Made by a program: the position numbers and the translations under genes. 9,968 bases of DNA from an uncultured Oxalobacteraceae bacterium (GTDB taxonomy: Bacteria > Pseudomonadota > Gammaproteobacteria > Burkholderiales > Burkholderiaceae), in the NCBI GenBank assembly GCA_946478765.1, contig CAMLDH010000115.1:1-9968 (forward strand), read 5' to 3'. The notes below the pieces were generated by a model. It worked only from the letters and a program-made list of their open reading frames with translations, did not search any database and was not told the origin of the DNA. Position 1 is the first letter of the stretch. The number at the start of each line of letters is the position of its first letter. This document shows, piece after piece, positions 1 to 6,647 of the stretch.

Positions 1-655
1 CCGGCGTGGCCAGCAGGTTTTCCATCGTGCCGCGCTCGCGTTCGCGCGTCATCGCCAGCGCGGTCATCATGATCATCGTCATCGTCAGGATCACGCCCAA
101 CAAGCCCGGCACGATGTTGTAGCGCGACAGCCCTTCCGGGTTGTAGCGGCGCTGCACGCGGATTTCAAACGATGTATCGGTCGGCTGCAGGTGCGATAGC
201 GTGCCGGTCGCGTCATGCGTCAACGCTTGCCGGCTGATGTTGTTCAGCGCGGCAAGCGCATTGCCGCCCGCTGCCGGATCGGTGCCGTCGGCGGCGAGCA
301 ATACGGCGGGATGCTCGCCGCGCACCAACCGCCGCGAAAAGTCGCTCGGTATCACCAGTACAAACTGCACCTGTCCTGCGGCCAGCAGGCGATTCGCTTC
401 CGCTTCGCTGCGCGGGCGGTGCGTGACGCGGAAGTATTCGGAGTTCTCCAGTCCGGCCAGCAGGCTGCGCGAAAATTCGCTTTCGTCGGCGATCACCGCG
501 GCCAGCGGCAGGTGCTTGGGGTCGGTATTGATCGCAAAACCGAACAGGATCAACTGCATGATGGGGACCGCGACCATCATTGCGAAGGTCAGCCGGTCGC
601 GCTGGATCTGGCGGAATTCCTTGATCAGGATGGCGAGAAAGCGGGACCAGTTCAT
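1..655 (-). CDS. ABC-2 type transporter permease (YbhS/YhhJ-like), 3' end cut by window edge
   Basis: Inner-membrane permease of a drug/efflux-type ABC exporter, third gene of the minus-strand operon. The frame stays open from the ATG at 655 to the left edge, about 218 residues. The N-terminus begins MNWSRFLAILIKEF and carries RQIQRDRLTF followed by a first membrane segment (VPIMQLILFGFAI, about residues 30-43). A long hydrophilic, presumably periplasmic domain follows (about 45-170), then a second hydrophobic stretch (LLGVILTMTMIMM) and the motif RERERGTMENLLATP. That order, with the RE-RGT-E motif after the second segment, is typical of the ABC-2 membrane family seen in YbhS, YbhR and YhhJ. 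The start is 7 nt after the ATPase stop, and a GAGG overlapping that stop can serve as ribosome binding site. The family is clear; the exported substrate is unknown. A second permease gene often follows in such operons, but would lie outside the window. Confidence 0.9.
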   Translation of the reverse strand, partial: MNWSRFLAILIKEFRQIQRDRLTFAMMVAVPIMQLILFGFAINTDPKHLPLAAVIADESEFSRSLLAGLENSEYFRVTHRPRSEAEANRLLAAGQVQFVLVIPSDFSRRLVRGEHPAVLLAADGTDPAAGGNALAALNNISRQALTHDATGTLSHLQPTDTSFEIRVQRRYNPEGLSRYNIVPGLLGVILTMTMIMMTALAMTRERERGTMENLLATP

Positions 656-662
656 CGTTGCC

Positions 663-1592
663 TCATGCGAAGTTGTCTTGTGCACCTTGCATCAGCGCGA
701 TGAATACGTCTTCCAGGCTGGGCTCGGCCGGCGTGATCCTGAGGCCGCTATCCCGGTACGGCGCAAGCGCCGCATCGAGGTCGGCCTGCGACGACGCGCT
801 CACATGCAGGGTGGCGCCGAACGGGGCGACGGTGCGTATCCTCGGATCGTTGCGCAATGCGTGCGACACCTCGATCAGCCCCGGTCCCGTAATCTCGCAG
901 GTGACGAGCCCGGCATCCGCGATCAATTCGGCGGCGCTGCCGTGCGCCAGCAATTTTCCGTAAGAGATATACGCCAGTTCGTGGCAGCGCTCGGCTTCAT
1001 CCATGTAATGGGTCGATACCAGCACCGTCAATCCGGCTGCTGCAAGTTCATGCAACCGGTCCCAGAATTCGCGCCGCGCCTTGGGATCGACGCCGGCGGT
1101 CGGTTCGTCCAGCAATAGCAGTTGCGGTTCGTGCAACAGGCAGGCCGCCAGCGCCAGCCTTTGCTTCCAGCCGCCGGACAGAGAACCGGCCAGTTGCGTG
1201 CGCCGGCTGGACAGTCCCAGGCGTTCCAGCGTGGCGCCGACCTTCGCGCTGCGATCTTGAATCTCGTAAATGCGGCCGATGAACGCGAGATTTTCTTCGA
1301 TGCTCAAATCTTCATAGAGGCCGAATTTCTGCGTCATGTAACCGACCTGGCGCTTGATCTGTTGCGACTCGCGCCGGATGTCGTAACCGAGGCAGGTGCC
1401 TTCGCCTTCATCCGGCGTCAAGAGCCCGCACAGCATGCGGATCGTGGTGGTCTTGCCGCTGCCGTTGGGTCCGAGGAAGCCGTAGATGCGTCCCCGTGGC
1501 ACCTGCATGTCGAAATGATCGACCACGACGCGCTCGCCGTAGCGTTTGGTGAGGCCGCGTACGTCGATCGCCGGTTGCGTCGTCGTAGTCAT
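663..1592 (-). CDS. ABC transporter ATP-binding protein (YbhF-like single-domain ATPase)
   Basis: Cytoplasmic ATPase of 309 residues that would power the exporter formed with its two neighbours. All ABC motifs are visible: Walker A GPNGSGKTT (about 41-49), Q-loop YMTQKF (Q88), signature LSGGWKQRLALA (from 138), Walker B LLLLDEPTAGVDP (from 158) and H-loop VSTHYMDEAE (H195). The C-terminal tail after the H-loop (ISYGKLLAHGSAAELI and onward to SLEDVFIALM) is typical of ATPases paired with ABC-2 permeases. The open frame extends to 1796, but I chose the ATG at 1592 because it overlaps the upstream stop codon as TGATG and begins MTTTTQPAIDVRGLTKRYG, the normal start of this fold. The extra upstream residues read as out-of-frame translation of the neighbouring gene. 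E. coli YbhF and RbbA carry two ATPase domains; this one has a single domain, so a dimer is expected. Confidence 0.95.
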   Translation of the reverse strand: MTTTTQPAIDVRGLTKRYGERVVVDHFDMQVPRGRIYGFLGPNGSGKTTTIRMLCGLLTPDEGEGTCLGYDIRRESQQIKRQVGYMTQKFGLYEDLSIEENLAFIGRIYEIQDRSAKVGATLERLGLSSRRTQLAGSLSGGWKQRLALAACLLHEPQLLLLDEPTAGVDPKARREFWDRLHELAAAGLTVLVSTHYMDEAERCHELAYISYGKLLAHGSAAELIADAGLVTCEITGPGLIEVSHALRNDPRIRTVAPFGATLHVSASSQADLDAALAPYRDSGLRITPAEPSLEDVFIALMQGAQDNFA

Positions 1593-2569
1593 CACTGCGC
1601 TTTCGCGACCGCATTGCCGGCCGTTCTTATTTCCAGCGGCTGACCCGGATGCAAGCGCGCCGCATCGGCTGCTGCCGGCCGCGCTTCGACCATGAATACC
1701 AGCGTCGCGCGGTTTTCCTTGCTGTAGATGAGCGGCGACGTGTATTCGGCTTCGCGCGCGATGAACGCGATTTTTGCTGGAATCGGGGTGCCGCAACCGT
1801 CGCAGTTCAGCAGCACATCCTGTCCCAGTCGCAATGCGCCCAATGCGGCTTCCGGTACGAAAAAACGCGCCTTGATATTCTGCGGCGGCAGCAGGCTGAC
1901 CACCGGGCTGCCGGCCGGCACCAGTTCGCCTTCGCGATACAGCACATCGACCACGTCCGCGGCAACCGGCGCCTTTTGGGTTTTTTGTTCCAGCTTCCAG
2001 TTGGCTTGCGCGAGTTGCGCCTGTGCTGTGCTCAAGTCCTGTTCCGCCGCCTTGATTTCATCGCTGCGTGCGCCCATTTGCGCCACGCGCAATTGCGCTT
2101 GCAATTCCCTGACCCGTCCCTGGTTTTGCGCGACGGCAGTGCGCGCTTCATCCACGCGTGCGGGCGAGATGAATTTCGCGGCCAGCAGTTGCTGCTGACG
2201 CACCAGTTCCGCCGTTGCTAATTGCAAAGCGGCTCGCGCTTGCGAAAGCTGCGCCTGGATTGCGGCGATTTCGTCCGGACGTTTGCCTTTTTTTAAATTC
2301 GCCAGCAGCGCTTGCGCGCGCTCGACGCGGGAGAGCGCCTCCTCACGCGCCGCGCGTTCGCTCTCCTGTTCGAGGACGAAGGCGGGCGCATCGCGCGCAA
2401 CCTTGTCGCCGCGCTTCAGGTACACCTTGGCGAGGGTGCCGCCGATCGGGCTGGACAGACGCACATAATCGGCTTCCGCATAGCCGGAGTAAAAATCGCG
2501 CGGCTGCTCGGAGCAGCCGGCCAGCGCCGCAATGAGGCCCGCAAACGCCATTGCATGGATGGTCTTCAT
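1592..2569 (-). CDS. HlyD/AcrA-type membrane fusion protein with lipoprotein signal peptide (YbhG-like)
   Basis: Periplasmic adaptor of 325 residues that would link the ABC exporter to an outer-membrane channel of the TolC type, not seen here. The protein starts MKTIHAMAFAGLIAALAGCS: a short hydrophobic signal ending in lipobox LAGC, so lipidation at Cys19 is expected. A beta-barrel/lipoyl half follows (GGTLAKVYLKRGDKVA), then a long Ala/Gln/Glu-rich alpha-helical hairpin (about residues 75-195, e.g. AIQAQLSQARAALQLATAEL), the second lipoyl half (VLYREGELVPAGSPVVSL) and a C-terminal domain with a CDGC cysteine pair. The start at 2569 is preceded by an AGGAAAG ribosome binding site; the open frame begins at 2599, but those ten residues lack signal-peptide character. 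It is first gene of the operon, and its stop overlaps the ATPase start as TGATG, implying translational coupling. The Ser after the lipidated Cys does not give the Asp+2 inner-membrane retention signal known from enteric bacteria. Confidence 0.92.
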   Translation of the reverse strand: MKTIHAMAFAGLIAALAGCSEQPRDFYSGYAEADYVRLSSPIGGTLAKVYLKRGDKVARDAPAFVLEQESERAAREEALSRVERAQALLANLKKGKRPDEIAAIQAQLSQARAALQLATAELVRQQQLLAAKFISPARVDEARTAVAQNQGRVRELQAQLRVAQMGARSDEIKAAEQDLSTAQAQLAQANWKLEQKTQKAPVAADVVDVLYREGELVPAGSPVVSLLPPQNIKARFFVPEAALGALRLGQDVLLNCDGCGTPIPAKIAFIAREAEYTSPLIYSKENRATLVFMVEARPAAADAARLHPGQPLEIRTAGNAVAKAQ

Positions 2570-2839
2570 CTTTCTTTCCTGATCGGCGCGAGACCGCACA
2601 GCGCGAAGTCATGCGTTGCGCAATCGCCGTTTCGCCATCATATCGTCGTCCAATGCGGTGCTGATTGATCGCTATGCAACTGTATGGCAAACGGCAGACA
2701 TATTTCGTATTAAATAGTATGCAAAATTATTTGTGTGGCGATCAAGCGGGGAAATTGCCGGTGTGTTGCGAACTGTAAAGGCATTTTAATCGTCTACGGA
2801 AACATCCATTTGTTTCCTGTACGCGATAAAATCCCGGTT
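2570..2839. promoter_or_regulatory. Divergent intergenic region between the exporter operon and the cyclic-di-GMP gene
   Basis: This 270-bp region separates two divergent transcription units, and 2701-2735 is clearly richer in A+T than its surroundings. For the minus-strand operon the best -10 is TATGAT (complement of 2637-2642), with only a poor -35 (TCAGCA, complement of 2659-2664, 16-nt spacer). For the plus strand one option is TGGCAA (2685-2690), a 17-nt spacer and TATTAA (2708-2713). Another -10-like hexamer, TAAAAT (2827-2832), lies directly before the chosen ATG. None is strong by sequence alone. I saw no cyclic-di-GMP riboswitch, terminator or small gene here. An inverted repeat at 2795-2821 is listed separately. 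Confidence 0.35.
2795..2821. repeat. Inverted repeat just upstream of the GGDEF-EAL gene
   Basis: The arms GGAAACA (2798-2804) and TGTTTCC (2811-2817) are perfectly complementary around a 6-nt spacer. The outer bases TAC (2795-2797) and GTA (2819-2821) extend the pairing across one unpaired T at 2818. The repeat ends 18 nt before the ATG at 2840. No run of T follows, so it is not a terminator. It could be a regulator's operator or a hairpin in the mRNA leader; which one depends on where transcription starts, and the sequence does not settle this. Confidence 0.5.
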
Positions 2840-5176
2840 ATGGCTCTTTTCAATTCCCCGCTCGACAACATCGACAACAAGCCCCTGCAAGATCAACATC
2901 AAACGCCGGCCCCGCTTGCGCCGGACCCAATGCATACGCTGGCGAGAGAGGCCCGGCGCGCGCGGCAGTCGCTCAATCTCGAAAAAGCCATTCTCCAGAT
3001 GATTGCGCTGGACCAGCCGCTGGATCAAATCCTGCGCGAAGCTTGCCTGCGCGTGGAACAGCTGTTGGCGGAGGGGGTGCGCTGTTGCATCCTGATGCTC
3101 GATACCGAGAGCCGGCATCTGCAAGTCGGCGCGGCGCCGTCGCTGCCCGACGCCTATCGCAAGGCGATGCATGCCATGCCGATCGGACCTGCGGCGGGAC
3201 CGTGCGGCACGGCGATTGGCGGCAACAAGCAGGTGATCGTGCCGGATATCGCTGCTGATCCGCTATGTGCGGGTTACTCGGCGCTCGCAGCGCAACACGG
3301 ATTGCGCGCCTGCTGGTCGACGCCGATTCCCGGCGCTTCCGGGGCGGCGTTGGGCGCATTCGGCGTGTATTGTCCGCAGCCGCGCTCACCGGCCACAGAA
3401 GATCTGGCTTTCATCTCCGATATTACGCATCTGGTCGGCATTGCCATCCAGAAGAACCGGATGGAACGCAGTCTGCAGGAAAGCGAAGACCGCTACCGCT
3501 CGGTGGTGACCAGCCTGACCGAAGGCATCATGGTGCAATCGCGCGATGGTCGTGTGCTGGCGTCGAACCCCAGTGCCGAACGTATCCTGGGGATCAAGGC
3601 GAATACGCTGGCCGGTTATCAGTGTGGGCCCTATTTCAGACGCGTCATCACGGAAAGCGGCGCCGCAATTCCGTGCGGCGATTTGCCGTCGGAACGCGTG
3701 CTGCGCACCGGGGAACCGATACTCGGGCTGGTGATAGGCATTGAAATGCAGGACGACTCGATCGTCTGGATCACCGAAAATGTGTTGCCGATCCAGAATG
3801 CGGGAGAGTCGGAACCGAGTGCCGTGCTGATTTCATTCACCGATATCAGCGCCACCAAGGAAGCGCAGCAGCGGCTCAAATTCATGGCCACGCACGATGC
3901 GTTAACCGGTTTGCCCAATCGGACATTCTTGATGGAGCGCCTCGCGGAGTCGCTCCAACTGGCGCGCAGCACGAATGACACGCAGCGTTTCGCGGTGCTG
4001 TTTCTCGACCTCGACCGTTTCAAAAGCGTCAACGATACCATCGGTCACGAAGCAGGCGACAAGCTGTTGCAGATCGTGGCCGGCCGTCTCGGATCGTGCA
4101 TCAAGGGCGGCGATACGCTGGCGCGCCTGGGCGGTGATGAATTCGTGGTGCTGGCCCAGGGATTCGATGATGACGAAGACATCACTGCGCTGTCGGAACG
4201 CATCCTGCAGTCGGTATCCGAGCCGTTCCAGCTGGAAGACAATGAATATTTCCTCGGCGTGTCGATCGGGATCGGCGTCTATCCGCAGGACGGCGAAGAT
4301 GGCGCAACCCTGCTGCGCTGTGCCGATTCCGCGATGTATTTTGCCAAGGAATCCGGCCGCAACAACTATCGCTTTTTCACCAGCCAGTTGAACGCACGCG
4401 CGCAGCGGCGCTACCTGCTGGAGAAAAACATGCGGCGTGCGCTTACCCACCATGAGTTCCAGCTGCATTATCAACCCAAGGTGGATTTGAATACCGGCAT
4501 CATCGTCGGCGCCGAGGCGCTGCTGCGCTGGAACAATCCCGATGCGGGCCTGGTGCCGCCCGGCGATTTCATTCCGATCGCGGAAGAAACCGGGTTGATC
4601 GTGCAAATCGGCCAATGGGCATTGGAGCAGGCATGCCGCCAGGCGGCCGAATGGCGCAAGCAGATGGCGCCCGATCTGCGAATTGGAGTCAATCTGTCGG
4701 CGCGGCAGTTTCAGGACGAACACTTGCAGGAAATCGTGACCGATATCCTGCATCGCACCGCGCTGCCGGGGCATGCGCTGGAGCTGGAAATCACCGAGAG
4801 CCTGCTGATGGGCGCCAGCGAAAAACTGATGCCGGTGTTCGATGCATTGACCGGACTGGGCGTGAGTTTTTCGGTCGACGATTTCGGTACCGGTTATTCA
4901 TCCCTGTCGTACCTGCAGCGTTTTCCGATCGATAACCTCAAGGTGGACCGCTCATTCATCAACGGCATTCCGGACAATCGCGATTCGGTCGCACTGACGC
5001 AAGCCATCATCGCAATGGCGCAGGCTCTCGACATGCGCGTCACTGCCGAAGGCGTGGAGCAAGAGCGCCAGATGGAATTCCTGAAGCGGGCGGGATGCCA
5101 GGAGATGCAGGGCTTCTACTTCAGCCGCCCCGTTCCCGCCGAGGAATTCGAAAAGCTTTTTGTTAAGCGCGATTAA
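2840..5176 (+). CDS. GAF-PAS-GGDEF-EAL protein: cyclic-di-GMP synthase/phosphodiesterase
   Basis: Predicted soluble signalling enzyme of 778 residues for making and/or breaking cyclic-di-GMP. Order of domains: GAF (about 40-195, with GPAAGPCGTAI and WSTPIPG), PAS (about 213-335, starting SEDRYRSVVTSLTEGIM), GGDEF (about 345-500) and EAL (about 515-770). The GGDEF motif is intact (431-435), as is FLDLDRFKSVND. The product-inhibition site normally RxxD, five residues before GGDEF, reads KGGD (422-425). The EAL domain keeps its expected metal and catalytic positions: E559 in EALLRW, N618 in NLSARQF, E653 in ITES, D680/D681 in DDFGTG, K701 in LKVD, E737 in AEGVE and Q757 in MQGFYFSRP. Both activities are therefore possible, with phosphodiesterase the safer call. 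No membrane segment is seen. The open frame reaches back to a GTG at 2735; I chose the ATG at 2840, as the added 35 residues do not look like a domain. No clear Shine-Dalgarno precedes it. Confidence 0.93.
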   Translation: MALFNSPLDNIDNKPLQDQHQTPAPLAPDPMHTLAREARRARQSLNLEKAILQMIALDQPLDQILREACLRVEQLLAEGVRCCILMLDTESRHLQVGAAPSLPDAYRKAMHAMPIGPAAGPCGTAIGGNKQVIVPDIAADPLCAGYSALAAQHGLRACWSTPIPGASGAALGAFGVYCPQPRSPATEDLAFISDITHLVGIAIQKNRMERSLQESEDRYRSVVTSLTEGIMVQSRDGRVLASNPSAERILGIKANTLAGYQCGPYFRRVITESGAAIPCGDLPSERVLRTGEPILGLVIGIEMQDDSIVWITENVLPIQNAGESEPSAVLISFTDISATKEAQQRLKFMATHDALTGLPNRTFLMERLAESLQLARSTNDTQRFAVLFLDLDRFKSVNDTIGHEAGDKLLQIVAGRLGSCIKGGDTLARLGGDEFVVLAQGFDDDEDITALSERILQSVSEPFQLEDNEYFLGVSIGIGVYPQDGEDGATLLRCADSAMYFAKESGRNNYRFFTSQLNARAQRRYLLEKNMRRALTHHEFQLHYQPKVDLNTGIIVGAEALLRWNNPDAGLVPPGDFIPIAEETGLIVQIGQWALEQACRQAAEWRKQMAPDLRIGVNLSARQFQDEHLQEIVTDILHRTALPGHALELEITESLLMGASEKLMPVFDALTGLGVSFSVDDFGTGYSSLSYLQRFPIDNLKVDRSFINGIPDNRDSVALTQAIIAMAQALDMRVTAEGVEQERQMEFLKRAGCQEMQGFYFSRPVPAEEFEKLFVKRD

Positions 5177-5178
5177 TA

Positions 5179-5748
5179 ATGGAAGCATTCCTGGTATCCG
5201 TTCTCGCTGTCGCCATCGGTGAAATCGGCGATAAAACACAACTCCTCGCATTGCTGCTGGCGGTACGCTTCAGGCGACCGTGGCCGATCATCGCCGGCAT
5301 CTTCGTGGCGACCGTCGCCAATCACGCGTTGGCGGCGCTGCTCGGGCAATGGGTCGCGGCGCACATCCCGATCACGATGCTACGCTGGATGCTGGGCTTG
5401 TCCTTCCTCGCCATCGCGCTCTGGGCGCTCAAGCCCGACGAGATGGAAAGCGAGGCGGTGGCGCCGGGACACTATGGCGTTTTTGTCCTTACCTGCATCA
5501 CGTTCTTCCTCGCCGAGATCGGCGACAAGACCCAATTGGCGACGGTCGCGCTGGCGGCCCGCTACCAGGATTTGATCCCGGTACTCGCCGGTACCACGAT
5601 GGGCATGCTGCTGGCGGACACGCCCGCGGTATTCCTGGGCAGGGTCGCGTCGCCCAAATTTCCTTTCAAGCTGGTGCGCTGGAGTGCGGCAGGCATCTTT
5701 GCCGTGCTGGGCGTGGTCGTGCTGGCAGGGGTATCGCTGGCATTTTGA
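5179..5748 (+). CDS. TMEM165/GDT1 (UPF0016) family putative manganese exporter
   Basis: Small inner-membrane protein of 189 residues, about six hydrophobic segments in two repeated halves. Each half carries the family signature E-x-G-D-K-T: EIGDKTQLLALLLA (E15-T20) and EIGDKTQLATVALA (E113-T118). The acidic residues of these motifs form the cation path in the GDT1/TMEM165 superfamily, and bacterial members such as Vibrio cholerae MneA export Mn2+; the substrate here is inferred from family. Length is normal for two-repeat members. The ATG lies 2 nt after the stop of the GGDEF-EAL gene, so the two are probably co-transcribed. The Mn-sensing yybP-ykoY riboswitch that often precedes this family has no room here. 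The ribosome binding site is weak, consistent with translational coupling. No convincing terminator follows, so readthrough towards olsB is possible. Confidence 0.88.
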   Translation: MEAFLVSVLAVAIGEIGDKTQLLALLLAVRFRRPWPIIAGIFVATVANHALAALLGQWVAAHIPITMLRWMLGLSFLAIALWALKPDEMESEAVAPGHYGVFVLTCITFFLAEIGDKTQLATVALAARYQDLIPVLAGTTMGMLLADTPAVFLGRVASPKFPFKLVRWSAAGIFAVLGVVVLAGVSLAF

Positions 5749-5781
5749 CGAAACGCCCCGCAAGTTGTACGGCCTGAGTTT

Positions 5782-5821
5782 CTGTCATGAAACTGACATG
5801 GGGCCGTCATTTTGCTGAAGT
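5782..5821 (+). promoter_or_regulatory. Tandem Pho box (PhoB binding site) upstream of olsB
   Basis: Four heptamers resembling the PhoB half-site CTGTCAT start exactly 11 bp apart: CTGTCAT (5782), CTGACAT (5793), CCGTCAT (5804) and CTGAAGT (5815). The first pair matches the classic 18-bp Pho box (heptamer, 4-nt spacer, heptamer) closely; the last unit is degenerate. Exact 11-bp periodicity, one helical turn, is how PhoB dimers bind in tandem. The array replaces a -35 element ahead of the weak -10 at 5832, as in PhoB-activated promoters. This is strong pattern evidence that olsB is induced by phosphate limitation, but it has not been tested. Confidence 0.8.
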
Positions 5822-5831
5822 AATCCGCAGT

Positions 5832-5837
5832 TACGCT
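5832..5837 (+). promoter_or_regulatory. Candidate -10 element of the olsB promoter
   Basis: The hexamer TACGCT begins 10 nt after the last Pho half-site and matches TATAAT at only three positions. The support is spacing: the same 10-nt gap separates the pstS Pho box from its -10. Transcription would start near 5844, leaving a leader of about 22 nt. Confidence 0.45.
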
Positions 5838-5865
5838 GTGCCTGTCTCAATCAACAGGACGAACC

Positions 5866-6633
5866 ATGCGATTACTGACCATTCCCGCCAACGCCAATCC
5901 GAGCTTTTCCAAACTCAGCCTGAGCCTGGCCAGCACACCGGAAGAAGTGCGCGAGGTGCAGCGGCTGCGTTATAAAATCTTCATCGAAGCGATGGGCCTG
6001 TCCGCGCTGGCCAATGCCGATGGACTCGACCAGGACGATTTCGATTCCTATTGCGATCACCTCATCGTGCGCGATACCAGGACGCTCAAGGTGGTGGGTA
6101 CATATCGCGTGATGAGTCCGCATGCCGCGCGCAAGATGGGCCGCTTCTATTCCGAACAAGAGTTCGATTTGAGCCGGCTCGGCAATTTTCGCGGCAGCAT
6201 CGCCGAAGCGGGCCGCGCCTGCATTCATCCCGACTATCGCAGCGGCGCCGTCATCATGCTGTTGTGGGCCGGCCTGGCGGCATTCATGAAAAAGGAACAT
6301 TGCCAGTACCTGATCGGCTGCGCCAGCATCAGCCTGGCCGATGGCGGCCATAATGCCGCCGCGCTGTATCACGCGCTGCGCGACACCAATCTGGCGCCGC
6401 CGGAGTACCGCGTCACACCGCACACACCGTTTCCGATCGAAGAGCGCGAGCCTAGGCACATGCCGCAAATTCCGCCGCTCATCAAAGGCTATCTGCGCAG
6501 CGGCGCTTGGGTATGCGGCGAACCGGCGTGGGACCCCGATTTCCACAGCGCCGATCTGTTCCTGCTGTTGCCGCTGGCCAAACTCGACAGCCGCTATGCC
6601 CGTCACTACCTGAAAGAGACGAGGGCGCTATGA
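5866..6633 (+). CDS. olsB: L-ornithine N-alpha-acyltransferase, ornithine lipid synthesis
   Basis: GNAT-like acyltransferase of 255 residues (OlsB/putative hemolysin family, Acetyltransf_5). OlsB moves a 3-hydroxyacyl group from acyl carrier protein to the alpha-amino group of ornithine, giving lyso-ornithine lipid, the first step to phosphorus-free ornithine lipids at the inner membrane. Family hallmarks are RLRYKIFIEAMGL (about 35-47), the acidic DFDSYCDHLIV (about 57-67), VVGTYRVMSP and the core block EAGRACIHPDYR (114-125) followed by LLWAGLAAFM. The ATG at 5866 has AGGA at 5856-5859, 6 nt upstream. A tandem Pho box lies 45-84 bp upstream, pointing to PhoB control, as known for olsB in Sinorhizobium. 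The partner acyltransferase OlsA, often encoded next to olsB, is missing here; the following DNA starts with an ATGA overlap but stops at once. Some members are annotated only as hemolysin-like, so the exact acyl acceptor is inferred. Confidence 0.85.
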   Translation: MRLLTIPANANPSFSKLSLSLASTPEEVREVQRLRYKIFIEAMGLSALANADGLDQDDFDSYCDHLIVRDTRTLKVVGTYRVMSPHAARKMGRFYSEQEFDLSRLGNFRGSIAEAGRACIHPDYRSGAVIMLLWAGLAAFMKKEHCQYLIGCASISLADGGHNAAALYHALRDTNLAPPEYRVTPHTPFPIEEREPRHMPQIPPLIKGYLRSGAWVCGEPAWDPDFHSADLFLLLPLAKLDSRYARHYLKETRAL

Positions 6634-6647
6634 AACTGCCGGCTTGA
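6630..6647 (+). other. Five-codon ORF overlapping the olsB stop, possible remnant of a downstream gene start
   Basis: The last bases of olsB read ATGA, a common start/stop overlap for coupled genes. The overlapping ATG opens a frame that reads MKLPA and then TGA. Reading past that stop gives RRCGRSMLLTNTVHFLN and another stop, with no acyltransferase motif. It could be the leftover start of a deleted olsA-like gene, or chance. No protein of known kind is encoded. Confidence 0.25.

Noticed and set aside
201..1118. 305-residue open frame on the plus strand
   Set aside because: Antisense to the ABC permease and ATPase genes, both of which have clear motifs; the translation resembles no family.
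2700..2839. Cyclic-di-GMP riboswitch before the GGDEF-EAL gene
   Set aside because: The conserved GEMM-type core and paired helices are not seen; only a simple inverted repeat is present.
3902..4774. 290-residue open frame on the minus strand
   Set aside because: Antisense to the GGDEF and EAL domains, whose catalytic motifs are intact; a shadow frame.
5150..5181. yybP-ykoY manganese riboswitch before the GDT1-family gene
   Set aside because: Only two bases separate it from the preceding coding region, and there is no sign of the riboswitch core in the 3' end of that gene.
5749..5865. Rho-independent terminator after the manganese exporter gene
   Set aside because: No stem followed by a T run is present; the apparent symmetry comes from the Pho half-sites.
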